Origin: Micromonospora sp. WMMA1947
GTDB taxonomy: Bacteria; Actinomycetota; Actinomycetes; Mycobacteriales; Micromonosporaceae
DNA: 64,000 nucleotides
Direction: 5' to 3'
NCBI RefSeq assembly: GCF_027497355.1
Contig: NZ_CP114909.1
Location: 5,413,001-5,477,000 of the forward strand
Both the position numbers and the translations under genes were made by a program. Below, in pieces: positions 19,157-27,873 of this stretch. The notes beneath the pieces are model-generated. The model had not been told where the DNA came from, made no database searches, and saw nothing but the letters and a program-made list of their open reading frames with translations. Each line of letters starts with the position of its first letter. Within the stretch, counting starts at the first letter, position 1.

Positions 19157-21202
19157 TCACGACAGCGTGAGCCGCCGCAGCGCCCCGTCGTCGCCGACCC
19201 GGTAGAGGTCGAGCCGGTTGACTCCGGCGGCGAACAGCCGGTCGTCGGCGAGCAGCGCGGCGAAGCGCCGTCCACCGGGATCCGGCGGCACCACGGGCAC
19301 CACCGCGCCGACCGTTCCGTTGACCGCCACGGCGAGCCGGGTGCCGTCGGGCACGTCGTCCGGCACGGTGCCCCAGACCATCGCGGGCAGCCCGCCGCCG
19401 GCCGGGTCGACGGCGTCGAACGCGTCCCGGTTCGCCACCGTCGCGGACCCGCCCACCGGCACGTCACCGACCCGGGCGCCGACGAGCGGGTCGACGGGAA
19501 CCGGCGGGAGCGGGGCGGGCACGCCGCCGGTGACGGTGACCGGCTGGCCGGGGCGGTCGTAGAAGCGCTTGTCGGCCCGCTCGCGCGGCGCCGCCTTCGC
19601 CGACCGGCCGTCCATCCGCCAGGGCACCCGCATGTGTGTCTCGTCGGCGATCGTGGGCAGCAGGTCGACGTGCTCCCAGTTGCGGTCGTCGACCCGTCCG
19701 GTGCGCTGGCCGGGTTCCTTGACGAACATCGGCACCCAGGCCACCTCGTTCGCGGCGTGGTCGATGGCGTCCATCCCCCGGCCCTGCCAGTCCCGGCGGA
19801 AGCTGACGCCGTGGTCGGCGGTGACCACCACCAGCGCCTTGTCGTAGAGGCCGGTGGCGCGCAGCGTCCGCAGCGTCTCGCCGATCAGCCGGTCGGTGTA
19901 GCCGAGCTGGGCGAGGTGCCGGGCGCGGGCCAGGTCGACCCACCCGGCGCCGTCGTTCGGCAGGTCGTCCGGCGCGGCGTAGTGCGCCCCGGACGGCAGG
20001 TACGCCCACGGCGAGTGCGGCATCAGCAGGTGCAGGAAGTGCAGCGTGGGCCGGGTGTCGGGGCGCAGCCCGGCGAGGAACGAGGTGAACCGGGCGGGCT
20101 GGTTGTCGTCGAGGGTGTCCCAGCGGAACTTCGGGTCGTCCGGCACCGGCTCGGCGGCGTCCAGGCCGGCCTCGGCGGCGGTCCGCTCACGGTAGGAGTC
20201 CTCCGGGTCGATCCGGCTGTCCACCGGCGCGGCGATCCGGCCCATCAGCTTGCCGCTCTCCCGGACCAGCACCCCGAGCCCCTGTTCCGGGGTGGTGGCC
20301 TGCTCGCAGCGGCTCGGCGGGCAGAGCCGGGTGATGCTCTCCTCGGCCTTGATCCGGTAGAGGCCGCCGAGCGCGGTGAACAGGTTGTCCGGGTACTGCG
20401 AGTAGTGCGGCGCCGATCCCCGCTCCGGGTAGCGGCCGGTGAGCATCGCGGGCAGCGCGTAGGGCGTCCAGCCGCTGACACCGGTGGCGTTGCGGTACCA
20501 CGTCGACCCGCCGGCCAGCGCCGCGAAGTTCGGGTAGCGGGCGGCGTCGATCCGGCCGTCCGGCCCGAGCAGCGAGACGAGCGGCAGCTCGTCCAGCACG
20601 ATCATGACCACCGGCGGGTGCGCGCCCGCGCCGGCCACACCGGCCGCGCCACCCTCGCCGCGCGGCAGCACCACCGCCGAGGCCGGCGAGGCGAACAGGA
20701 ACAGCCCGACGAACACCAGCGGCCCGGCGGCGGCGACCCGCAGCACCCGCCGGGGCGCCCGCCACCGCCGGTGCGCGGCCGCTCCGGCGGCCCCGCCCAC
20801 ACCGGCGACAACGAGCAGGGGTACGCCCCGAAGCGGCGTCAGGTGCCGGCCGACCTGGACCGCCAGCGCGGCGAGCAGCAGGCCCACGAACGCGGTGTGC
20901 ACGACGGTCCGGGTGAGGCGTCCGGCGGGCAGCGCGAGCGCGCCCAGCAGCGCGAACACCACCGTCGGTGCGAGCGCGATCAGGGCGACCAGGAGCAGCA
21001 CGTCGGCCCGGGAGGCGCGGTGGAACAGGAAGAAGTCGGGGCTGCGGCCGAGCACGTCGAGCAGCGGCTGGGTGACCACCAGCCCGACCAGAGCCGTCAC
21101 CTCTGCCAGCCGTGCCGCCTCGGACCGCCACCAGGGCGGGCGTTCCCGCCGGTCCGGGCCGGCCGTGTGGTCCCGGGGTGGCGCGAGGGTGCGCTCAGCC
21201 AC
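19157..21202 (-). CDS. Membrane-anchored sulfatase/phosphoethanolamine-transferase-like hydrolase
   Basis: A 681-aa protein. Four or five hydrophobic segments occupy residues ~25-165. An alkaline-phosphatase-superfamily domain follows, with VVMIVLDELPL (metal Asp), the nucleophile region GWTPYALPAMLTG (a Thr where arylsulfatases have the formylglycine Cys), VVVTADHGVSF (metal DH) and a later His. The architecture fits sulfatase-like enzymes acting on extracellular polysaccharide or lipid-linked substrates. Because the nucleophile is Thr, a phospho- or phosphoglycerol-transferase is more likely than a sulfatase. The GTG start overlaps the stop of the upstream methyltransferase gene, giving a three-gene operon. 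Confidence 0.75.
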   Translation of the reverse strand: MAERTLAPPRDHTAGPDRRERPPWWRSEAARLAEVTALVGLVVTQPLLDVLGRSPDFFLFHRASRADVLLLVALIALAPTVVFALLGALALPAGRLTRTVVHTAFVGLLLAALAVQVGRHLTPLRGVPLLVVAGVGGAAGAAAHRRWRAPRRVLRVAAAGPLVFVGLFLFASPASAVVLPRGEGGAAGVAGAGAHPPVVMIVLDELPLVSLLGPDGRIDAARYPNFAALAGGSTWYRNATGVSGWTPYALPAMLTGRYPERGSAPHYSQYPDNLFTALGGLYRIKAEESITRLCPPSRCEQATTPEQGLGVLVRESGKLMGRIAAPVDSRIDPEDSYRERTAAEAGLDAAEPVPDDPKFRWDTLDDNQPARFTSFLAGLRPDTRPTLHFLHLLMPHSPWAYLPSGAHYAAPDDLPNDGAGWVDLARARHLAQLGYTDRLIGETLRTLRATGLYDKALVVVTADHGVSFRRDWQGRGMDAIDHAANEVAWVPMFVKEPGQRTGRVDDRNWEHVDLLPTIADETHMRVPWRMDGRSAKAAPRERADKRFYDRPGQPVTVTGGVPAPLPPVPVDPLVGARVGDVPVGGSATVANRDAFDAVDPAGGGLPAMVWGTVPDDVPDGTRLAVAVNGTVGAVVPVVPPDPGGRRFAALLADDRLFAAGVNRLDLYRVGDDGALRRLTLS

Positions 21203-22610
21203 CCACCACCACCTGGTAGAGCGTGCGGGTGCCGGACGGCAGCTCGGTGCGGGCGACCACTCGGCCCCGGCGGGCGAGCAGCGCCTCGAAGACGTCCCGC
21301 CGGTAGTCCGGGAACAGGCCGTCCGGCTTGTTCGCCAGCAGGCGGCGGGCCATCGGGTCGTCCGGGTGGACGAACTCCACCACCAGGCTGCCGCCGGTGG
21401 CGGTGAGCGCGGTGAGCTGGTCGAGCACCTCGGGCAGCGGGACGTTGCGCCCGATCGCGAGGTGGTGCACCACGGCCAGGGCCAGGACGGTGTCCGCGCG
21501 GGCCCGGTCGGTGAACGCGGCCCGCTCGACGCCACGCCAGCCGCCGCCCGGCGACGGGTCGGCCAGGTCCATCACCAGCGGCAGGATGCGTGTCTCACCC
21601 TCGTCGCGCAGCGCGCGGTAGAGCGTGTCGACCACCGCCGGGTCCTGCTCGACGGCGACGACGTGCGCGGCGTGCCGGGCGGCGATGCGGGCGTACCGGC
21701 CGTCGTTGGCGCCCAGGTCCAGCGCCGCGCCGCCTCCGACGGCGGCCACCGCCCGGTCGACGAACTCCTCCTTGGCCTGCCGGTCCGGCACCGAGTACGC
21801 GCAGGTGCGCTGGTAGTCCGACCAGTGGCTGTCGCCGGGCCGGTGGTCGAGGCGGCGGACCAGCTTCGTCAGCCCGCGTACCGTGGCCAGCGCCAGCTCC
21901 CGGGAGAACCCGGCGGCGCGCAGCTGGGCGCGGACGTCAGTGGTGCTGGCGGCGGAGTTGCGCGCCTGCATGGCGCCGTGCAGGTGCACGTGGGTGGGCA
22001 CGCCGGCCCGCCAGCGCCGGGTGCCGCCGAACAGCCGGCGCATCTGGTCCGGTTCGACGCCGTCGACGCGGGCGCGCAGGAACGGCTGGAAGTCCAGCCC
22101 CAGGTGGGCCTGGATCAGCAGCGGGTAGAGCAGCGTCTGGCAGAACTGCCGGTAGCCGGCCCACGGTTCGCCGTCGCGCAGCGCCTCGAACGAGCCGACG
22201 TCGATGAAGACCGGCCGGGCCCCACGCCACTGCACGTTGTACGCCGAGCCGTCCTTGGTGGTGAAGCCGGCCTCGAGGGCGGCCCGCAGCACGTCCAGGT
22301 GCAGCAGCGCGGCGTCGCGCAGCATCGCGGACGACCACTCGTAGGGGTGCGAGACGAACGGGATCCGCTCGTGCCGCAGCACCGCGGTCCAGGGCGCGTC
22401 GACGGGGGTCGGGGTCAGTTCCTCGGTGCCGACGATCTGCCCGGTGGTGACGGCCTGCCGGAAGAAGTCGGTGACGGACAGCGCCCGCCAGTCCCGGGCG
22501 GAGCGCTCGTCGAGCCCGCGCAGCACCTCCTCGCCCCGGTGGAACACCCGGTTGCCGGGGTCGCGGAAGGAGCCGGGTTCGACGCGGACGCCGGTGTCGG
22601 GGACCGTCAC
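21195..22610 (-). CDS. Class I SAM-dependent methyltransferase, NoeA-like
   Basis: A 471-aa protein. The N-terminal ~270 residues (FRDPGNRVFHRGEEVLRGL...) are a domain found ahead of the methyltransferase in nodulation protein NoeA-like enzymes. From ~275 the SAM-binding core appears: AALDLGANDGRYARIA (motif I), VVAVEQDPAVVD (motif II acidic), ADTVLALAVVHHLA (motif IV/V). It is translationally coupled to its neighbours on both sides. With the sulfatase-like protein and the small membrane protein it probably decorates an exported glycan. The substrate is unknown. Confidence 0.75.
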   Translation of the reverse strand: MTVPDTGVRVEPGSFRDPGNRVFHRGEEVLRGLDERSARDWRALSVTDFFRQAVTTGQIVGTEELTPTPVDAPWTAVLRHERIPFVSHPYEWSSAMLRDAALLHLDVLRAALEAGFTTKDGSAYNVQWRGARPVFIDVGSFEALRDGEPWAGYRQFCQTLLYPLLIQAHLGLDFQPFLRARVDGVEPDQMRRLFGGTRRWRAGVPTHVHLHGAMQARNSAASTTDVRAQLRAAGFSRELALATVRGLTKLVRRLDHRPGDSHWSDYQRTCAYSVPDRQAKEEFVDRAVAAVGGGAALDLGANDGRYARIAARHAAHVVAVEQDPAVVDTLYRALRDEGETRILPLVMDLADPSPGGGWRGVERAAFTDRARADTVLALAVVHHLAIGRNVPLPEVLDQLTALTATGGSLVVEFVHPDDPMARRLLANKPDGLFPDYRRDVFEALLARRGRVVARTELPSGTRTLYQVVVGG

Positions 22611-22765
22611 GCCGCCGGGCCCTGGTCGGTGGGCTGACGCCGGAACCGGGACACCAGGCGGCGCCAGTAGAGCTTGGCGGCAACGGCCACCCCGGCCACC
22701 CCGCCGACCACCGCCTGCACGATGAGACTGCCGGATCCCGCGTCCAGGTAGGCCAGATGCGTCAC
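22607..22765 (-). CDS. Small single-span membrane protein
   Basis: A 52-aa protein, THLAYLDAGSGSLIVQ then a hydrophobic Gly/Ala/Val span and the basic end LYWRRLVSRFRRQ. The YLD-GSGS...QA--GG-AG--V--KLYWRR pattern belongs to a widespread family of tiny membrane proteins often found upstream of polysaccharide sulfatase-type genes. GTG at 22765 is preferred because GGAAGGAAAA lies upstream; the ATG at 22789 has no site. Its stop overlaps the methyltransferase ATG. Confidence 0.65.
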   Translation of the reverse strand: MTHLAYLDAGSGSLIVQAVVGGVAGVAVAAKLYWRRLVSRFRRQPTDQGPAA

Positions 22766-22942
22766 GGCTGTTTTCCTTCCGTCGGTCATCGGAGCACGCC
22801 CGGTATGCGAGCTTTATTGCTCAGAGCCGGACTTGTCCCTCACCGTAACGTCTCGACGACCGGCCGCGCGGCCACACCGGCCACTCGTCCCCCGTCCGAT
22901 CCGTTCAAGACGGGCCGGGCCGGTCGCGCCTACGGTGGCCGC

Positions 22943-23344
22943 ATGACACCGCAGTTCGATCTGGTCGGGACCGTGGTCACCGACATGGCCCGCACGCTCG
23001 ACTTCTACCGGCGGCTGGGGCTGCCGATCCCGGCCGGCGCCGAGACCGAGGGGCACGTCGAGGTCACCCTGCCGAACGGCGTACGGCTGGCCTGGGACAC
23101 GGTCGAGGTGATCCGCAGTTTCCATCCCGAGTTCGACCCGTCCGGCGGCAACAACCGGATGAGCCTGGCCTTCCGGTGCGCCGACCCGGCCGAGGTGGAC
23201 CGGTGGTACGCCGAGCTGACCGGCGCCGGACACCACGGTGAGATGCCGCCGTGGGACGCGTTCTGGGGCCAGCGGTACGCGGTCCTGCACGACCCGGACG
23301 GCAACGGCGTGGACCTGTTCGCCCCGCTGCCCGCGGCCGACTAG
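22943..23344 (+). CDS. VOC-family (glyoxalase/bleomycin-resistance fold) protein
   Basis: A 133-aa protein of two beta-alpha-beta-beta-beta modules: FDLVGTVVTDMARTLDFYRRLG and RYAVLHDPDGNGVDLFAP, the usual VOC start and end. Family members range from glyoxalases and dioxygenases to antibiotic-binding proteins, and nothing here fixes the substrate. It stands alone, divergent from the small membrane protein and convergent with the AraC-type gene. Confidence 0.8.
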   Translation: MTPQFDLVGTVVTDMARTLDFYRRLGLPIPAGAETEGHVEVTLPNGVRLAWDTVEVIRSFHPEFDPSGGNNRMSLAFRCADPAEVDRWYAELTGAGHHGEMPPWDAFWGQRYAVLHDPDGNGVDLFAPLPAAD

Positions 23345-23386
23345 ACAGCCCCGGCGGCCGGCTCGGGTGCGGCCGGCCCCGACTGG

Positions 23387-24112
23387 TCAGCTCGCCTGCG
23401 GGCGGCCCGGGGCCGGGGCGAGCAGCCGGGTCGGCGGCACCCCGGCCAGGTCCCGCACCTCGCGGGTCGGGTGGGCCTGGTCGGCGTACCCGCTGCGCAC
23501 CGCCACCTCGGCGAGCGCCGCGCCGGTGCGGGCCAGGTCCAGCGCCCGACGCATCCGCAGGATGCGGGCGAGCGTCTTCGGGCCGTACCCGAACAGGGCC
23601 CGGCTGCGGCGGTGCAGGGCGCGCGGGCCGAGGCCGACCTCGACGGCGGTCGCGGCGACTGTTGCCCCGGCAGCCAGACGGGCGGCGACGTGCGCGCCGA
23701 GCGGGTCGGGGCCACCGGCGGCGCGCAGCCGGTCGCGGGCGACCCGGGTGAGCACCGCGGCGGCCCCGTCGCCCGGCGTGGCCATCGCCACCTCGACCCG
23801 CTCGGTCACCTCGGCGGCGGCGCGGCCCCACAGGTCCGCCAGCGGTACGCGGCGGTCCCGCAGTTCCTCTGCCGGCACCCCGAACACGGCCGGGCCGGTA
23901 CCCGGCGGCAGGCGCAGCCCGATCCACCGATCCCCCGGCGCGGACCGCGACAGATAAGCGGTGCGGTCCGGACCCGCGACCAGCAGCCCGGACCGGCTGG
24001 ACCAGAGCAGATCCAGGCACCCGTCCGGCAGCACGCGCGTCTCACTCCCGCCGGACACGCTGCTCCACAGCACCCCGCCGGGGATCCCCGCCGCCTCCCA
24101 CTCCCGGTACAC
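23387..24112 (-). CDS. AraC-family transcriptional regulator
   Basis: A 241-aa protein. The N-terminal half (WEAAGIPGG..., VLPDGCLDLLW, WIGLRLPPGTGPAVFGVPAEEL) is the ligand-domain type seen in DUF6597-like AraC proteins. The C-terminal ~100 residues are the double helix-turn-helix: GLGPRALHRRSRALFGYGPKTLARILRMRRAL and SGYADQAHPTREVRDLAGVPP. The start is a GTG at 24112 with only a weak upstream G-rich site. Effector and targets are unknown; the VOC gene next door is a candidate. Confidence 0.75.
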   Translation of the reverse strand: MYREWEAAGIPGGVLWSSVSGGSETRVLPDGCLDLLWSSRSGLLVAGPDRTAYLSRSAPGDRWIGLRLPPGTGPAVFGVPAEELRDRRVPLADLWGRAAAEVTERVEVAMATPGDGAAAVLTRVARDRLRAAGGPDPLGAHVAARLAAGATVAATAVEVGLGPRALHRRSRALFGYGPKTLARILRMRRALDLARTGAALAEVAVRSGYADQAHPTREVRDLAGVPPTRLLAPAPGRPQAS

Positions 24113-24131
24113 ACCCCAACCCTGCCACCCT

Positions 24132-24201
24132 CCCCGTCGATCGTGAAGTTGACGGCACCGGCGCTCGGCGTGTCGCGCCGCCAACCTCATGATCGACGGG
24201 G
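24132..24201. repeat. GATC-headed palindromic repeat, copy B
   Basis: CCCCGTCGATCGTGAAGTTG and CAACCTCATGATCGACGGGG form ~20-base imperfect arms around a 30-base loop between two genes on the minus strand. It resembles the other GATC palindromes of this window in size and layout but has a different arm sequence. Confidence 0.6.
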
Positions 24202-24216
24202 TGTTCGGGGGCCGGG

Positions 24217-25440
24217 TCAGGGGCGGTGGTGCATGGCCAGGCGGAGCAGGAGGAAGCGCAGCGCCGTCGCGGCCAGGTTGGCGGCCACCAGGACGGTCAG
24301 CTCCCATCCCCGGCTCGGGGGTGTGGCGGCGTGCAGCGCGGCCAGGGAACCGCTGGTCAGGGCCAGGCCGAGCGCGAACGCCAGCAGGCCCTGGAGGTGG
24401 TGCCGACCGGCGTGCCGGCGTCCGCTGACCCCGAACGTGAGCCGCCGGTTGGCCGCCGTGTTGGCGACCGCGGTGAGCAGCAGCGCCAGCAGGTTCGCCG
24501 GTTGCGCCCCGAGCGGGCCGCGGGCCAGCAGGAACAACAGCAGGTACGCGAGCGTGCTCGCCACCCCCACCGCGGCGAACCGCACGAGCTGGCGGGGCAG
24601 GCCGATCGGCACCTGCGCCGGCGGTGCCGGCAACGGCCCACGGCCGAGCTGGGCGCGCAGCTGCGCCAGTGGCAGCGCCCCGGTGACCAGCGCCCGGCCC
24701 AGCCGCCCGATACCCCGCAGGTCGGCCAGCGCGGTCGCGACGATGTCGACCCGGCTGTCCGGGTCGTCCACCCAGTCCACCGGCACCTCGTGGATACGCA
24801 GCCCGGCCCGCTGCGCCAGGACCAGCAGCTCGGTGTCGAAGAACCAACCCGTGTCGCGGACCAGCGGCAGCAGTTCGGCGGCGACGTCGGCGCGGATCGC
24901 CTTGAATCCGCACTGGGCGTCGGAGAAACGCGCCGCCAGCGCACCGCGCAGCAGCAGGTTGTAGCCGCGCGAGATGACCTCCCGCTTGGCACCCCGGACC
25001 ACCCGGCTGGTGCGGGCCAGCCGGGTGCCGATGGCCAGGTCCGAGTGCCCGGAGATCAGCGGCGCGACCAGCGGCAGCAGCGCGGCCAGGTCGGTGGACA
25101 GGTCCACGTCCATGTACGCGAGCACCGGCGCCGGCGACGCCGACCACGCGGCCCGCAGCGCCCGCCCGCGGCCCTTCTCGTCCAGGCGCAGCACCCCCAC
25201 CTCGGGCAGCTCGTCGGCGAGCGCCCGCGCCACCGCCGGCGTGCCGTCCACGCTGGCGTTGTCGGCCACCGTGATCCGGAACGGGTACGGGAAGTGCGCG
25301 GTCAGGTGCGCGTGCAGCCGCCGGACACAGGGGCCCAGGTCGGCCTCCTCGTTGTACACCGGGACCACCACGTCGAGCACCACGCTGCCGGCGGCGGGCC
25401 GGGCCTGCACGGCGGCCCGGGGCACGTACGTCTCCGTCAC
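24217..25440 (-). CDS. DPM1-like GT2 glycosyltransferase fused to a GtrA membrane domain
   Basis: A 407-aa protein. Residues 20-250 form a polyprenyl-phosphate sugar transferase domain: LDVVVPVYNEE, VADNASVDGT, YMDVDLSTDL as the DXD region, and SDAQCGFKA, a DPM1/DpgS hallmark. Residues ~285-405 contain four hydrophobic segments of the GtrA family (LVRFAAVGVASTLAYLLLF). It should make a polyprenyl-phosphate sugar and assist its flipping across the membrane. The next gene, 3 bp downstream in the operon order, encodes an ArnT-type transferase that would use that lipid-linked sugar outside. Confidence 0.85.
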   Translation of the reverse strand: MTETYVPRAAVQARPAAGSVVLDVVVPVYNEEADLGPCVRRLHAHLTAHFPYPFRITVADNASVDGTPAVARALADELPEVGVLRLDEKGRGRALRAAWSASPAPVLAYMDVDLSTDLAALLPLVAPLISGHSDLAIGTRLARTSRVVRGAKREVISRGYNLLLRGALAARFSDAQCGFKAIRADVAAELLPLVRDTGWFFDTELLVLAQRAGLRIHEVPVDWVDDPDSRVDIVATALADLRGIGRLGRALVTGALPLAQLRAQLGRGPLPAPPAQVPIGLPRQLVRFAAVGVASTLAYLLLFLLARGPLGAQPANLLALLLTAVANTAANRRLTFGVSGRRHAGRHHLQGLLAFALGLALTSGSLAALHAATPPSRGWELTVLVAANLAATALRFLLLRLAMHHRP

Positions 25441-25443
25441 GGC

Positions 25444-27828
25444 TCAGCCCTGCTTCCCGCTGCTCAGGTCGTACACGGTCACGCCGTCGACGGTGGTGGC
25501 GGTGAAGGTGTCGGCGACCCACGCGGCGATCTCGGACGAGGCGTTGCTGCCCCCGTTGGCGCGGAACCCGCCGCCGCCGAGGAAGTAGTGGATCCGCCCG
25601 TCGGCGACGTACCGCTGGAACTGGGCGAGCGTCGGCGACGGGTCGCTGCCGTTGAAGCCGCCGATCGGCATGACCGGCCGGCGCGTGGCCAGCTGGTAGC
25701 CGGAGGCGTTGTTCGAGCCGACAGTGGCGGCGACCCAGGTGTAGTCGTCGGCGTCGGCGGTGAGCAGCGCGGTCATCTCGGCGCTGGGCTCACGGGCGTC
25801 GAGCAGCCCGCCCATGCCACCGCCGCGCTGCCCCCGCCCCTCCGGCCCGGTCCCGCCGTCCTGACCGGGGAAGCCGCCCCGACCCGGGATGCCACCCGGC
25901 GCGGTGCCGCCGTCCTGACCGGTGCCGCCGTCCTGACCGGTGCCACCGGGCGCGCCCGGTGCCGCACCACCGCCCGGGAATCCGGGGAATCCACCGCCGT
26001 TCGGGCCGGCGCCGTTCGGGCCGCCCGGGAAGCCCGGGAACTGCCCGCCGCCCGGACCACCGGGGAACTGCCCGTTCGCGCCGCCCGGCATCCGGCCGCC
26101 CGGTCCACCGGGGCCGCCGAAGCCACCCGCTCCGGCCGGCCCGGCGCTCGGGATCGAGCCGGAGTGCGGGGTGGCGGCGGTCTGCATCGCGTACGCGGCC
26201 GGCCCGGCCAGCGCCACCGCGATCCCGGCGACAGCCACCACCGGCACGGCCCACCGCACAACCCGCCCGGCGAACCCGGCCCGGTGCCCCACCGTCGCCC
26301 CCGCCCCCGCCTCGGAGTTGACCAAGGAGTTCGCGTCTCCCTGAACGCCACTTCCGGACACAAACTCCTTGATCACCGGGGCGGGCGGGGAGGCGAGGGA
26401 GGGCGGGGAGGGCGGGGAGGGCGAGACGGTCCGGTGGGTGAGGAACGCCGAGGTGACCAGGAGGGCGGCCGCGGTCAGGCCGAGGGCCAGCACCGTGGGG
26501 CGCAGCCAGGGGTGCCAGTCGGGGGTACGGCCGAGCAGGTGCCAGGACCACCAGGCGGTGACCGCCAGCGCGCCGGCCAGCACCAGTGTGGCGGCGAGCC
26601 GGCGCCACCGGGCCGGTGCCGAGCCTGCCGGGGCCGGTGCCGCACCGGCCCGCCACAGCACGGTGACGCCGATGCCGGCCAGCGCGCCGACCGCCGGGGC
26701 CAGGGCGACCGTGTAGTACGCGTGGAAGATCCCGGACATGAAGCTGAAGATCAGTCCGGTGACCAGCAGCCAGCCGCCCCACAGCAGCAGACCGGCCCGG
26801 GTCCGGTCGGTACGCGGTGCCCGCCCGGCCAGCCACAGCCCGGCGACCAGCAGGATCAGCGCGGCCGGCAGCAGCCAGGAGATCTGCCCGCCGACCTCGG
26901 TGTCGAACATCCGCAGCAGCCCGGTCCGGCCGGAGAACGGGCCGCCGCCTCCCCCACCGGGCCGGCCGCCGCCGACGCTGCCCACCTCGTCGCCGGTGAG
27001 GCGGCCGAGGCCGTTGTAGCCGAGCGTCAGCTCCAGGATGCTGTTGTTCTGCGAGCCGCCGATGTAGGGGCGGGCGCTCGCCGGCACCAGCTCGACGACC
27101 GCCACCCACCAGCCGGCGGAGACGACGACGGCGAGCCCGGCGAGCAGGAGCTGGCGGATCCGCCGTCCGAGGCCGGTCGGCGCGGCCAGCAGGTAGACCA
27201 TGGCGAAGACCGGGATCACCAGGAACGCCTGGAGCATCTTGGTGAGGAAGCCGAAGCCGACGAGCACGCCGGTCAGGGCGATCCACCGGGTGCTCGCCGT
27301 CTCGACCGCGCGCACCGTCGTGTACGCGGCGGCGACGAGCAGGAACACCAGCAGCGCGTCCGGGTTGTTGAACCGGAACATCAGCGTCGCCACCGGGGTG
27401 AGCGCGAGCACCGCACCGGCGAGCAGGCCGGCGGCCGGGCCGTACCAGCGGCGGACGGTCGCGTACAGCACGCCGACCGAGGCGACGCCGAGCAGCGCCT
27501 GCGGCACCAGGATCGACCAGCCGCTGAGGCCGAAGACGCGCACGGACAGCGCCATCAGCCACAGCGAGGCGGGCGTCTTGTCCACGGTGATGGAGTTGGC
27601 CGCGTCGGACGAGCCGTAGAAGAACGCCGTCCAGCTCTGCGAGCCCGCCTGCACGGCGGCCGAGTAGAACGCGTTGGCCCAGCCGGAGGCGCCCAGGCCC
27701 CACAAGTAGAGCAGCGCGGTCACGGCCAGCAGGCCGAGCAGGGCCGGTCGGGCCCAGCGCGGGTCGCGGTCGGTGCGGGTCTTCCGGGGTACGGGCGCAG
27801 CGCCCGGCAGGCTCTCGGTTCGGTCCAT
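25444..27828 (-). CDS. ArnT/YkcB-type polyprenyl-phosphate-sugar transferase with Gly/Pro-rich insert
   Basis: A 794-aa GT-C integral membrane protein with about 12 hydrophobic segments. Near residue 70 DAANSITVDKTPASLWLM fits the first-loop DKTP motif of YkcB-like enzymes that take sugars from polyprenyl phosphate. Residues ~560-680 are an extracytoplasmic low-complexity region rich in GG, GFPG and TGQDGG. A ~110-aa globular tail (YTWVAATVGSNNASGYQLA...) resembles the conserved YkcB C-terminus. It forms a pair with the GT2/GtrA gene. A palindromic repeat lies inside the reading frame (26317-26379). Confidence 0.83.
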   Translation of the reverse strand: MDRTESLPGAAPVPRKTRTDRDPRWARPALLGLLAVTALLYLWGLGASGWANAFYSAAVQAGSQSWTAFFYGSSDAANSITVDKTPASLWLMALSVRVFGLSGWSILVPQALLGVASVGVLYATVRRWYGPAAGLLAGAVLALTPVATLMFRFNNPDALLVFLLVAAAYTTVRAVETASTRWIALTGVLVGFGFLTKMLQAFLVIPVFAMVYLLAAPTGLGRRIRQLLLAGLAVVVSAGWWVAVVELVPASARPYIGGSQNNSILELTLGYNGLGRLTGDEVGSVGGGRPGGGGGGPFSGRTGLLRMFDTEVGGQISWLLPAALILLVAGLWLAGRAPRTDRTRAGLLLWGGWLLVTGLIFSFMSGIFHAYYTVALAPAVGALAGIGVTVLWRAGAAPAPAGSAPARWRRLAATLVLAGALAVTAWWSWHLLGRTPDWHPWLRPTVLALGLTAAALLVTSAFLTHRTVSPSPPSPPSLASPPAPVIKEFVSGSGVQGDANSLVNSEAGAGATVGHRAGFAGRVVRWAVPVVAVAGIAVALAGPAAYAMQTAATPHSGSIPSAGPAGAGGFGGPGGPGGRMPGGANGQFPGGPGGGQFPGFPGGPNGAGPNGGGFPGFPGGGAAPGAPGGTGQDGGTGQDGGTAPGGIPGRGGFPGQDGGTGPEGRGQRGGGMGGLLDAREPSAEMTALLTADADDYTWVAATVGSNNASGYQLATRRPVMPIGGFNGSDPSPTLAQFQRYVADGRIHYFLGGGGFRANGGSNASSEIAAWVADTFTATTVDGVTVYDLSSGKQG
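26317..26379. repeat. GATC-type palindrome inside a coding sequence, copy C
   Basis: GTTGACCAAGGAGTTCGCGT (from 26317) and ACACAAACTCCTTGATCACC (to 26379) form imperfect 20-base arms. It lies in the ArnT-type gene and is translated as VIKEFVSGSGVQGDANSLVN, just before a membrane segment. The frame is kept, which suggests a tolerated in-frame insertion into a loop. Confidence 0.6.
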
Positions 27829-27873
27829 GCCGGCAAGCCTCGGAGGGCCCGCTGGCCCGCTCCCGTGTGTGGC

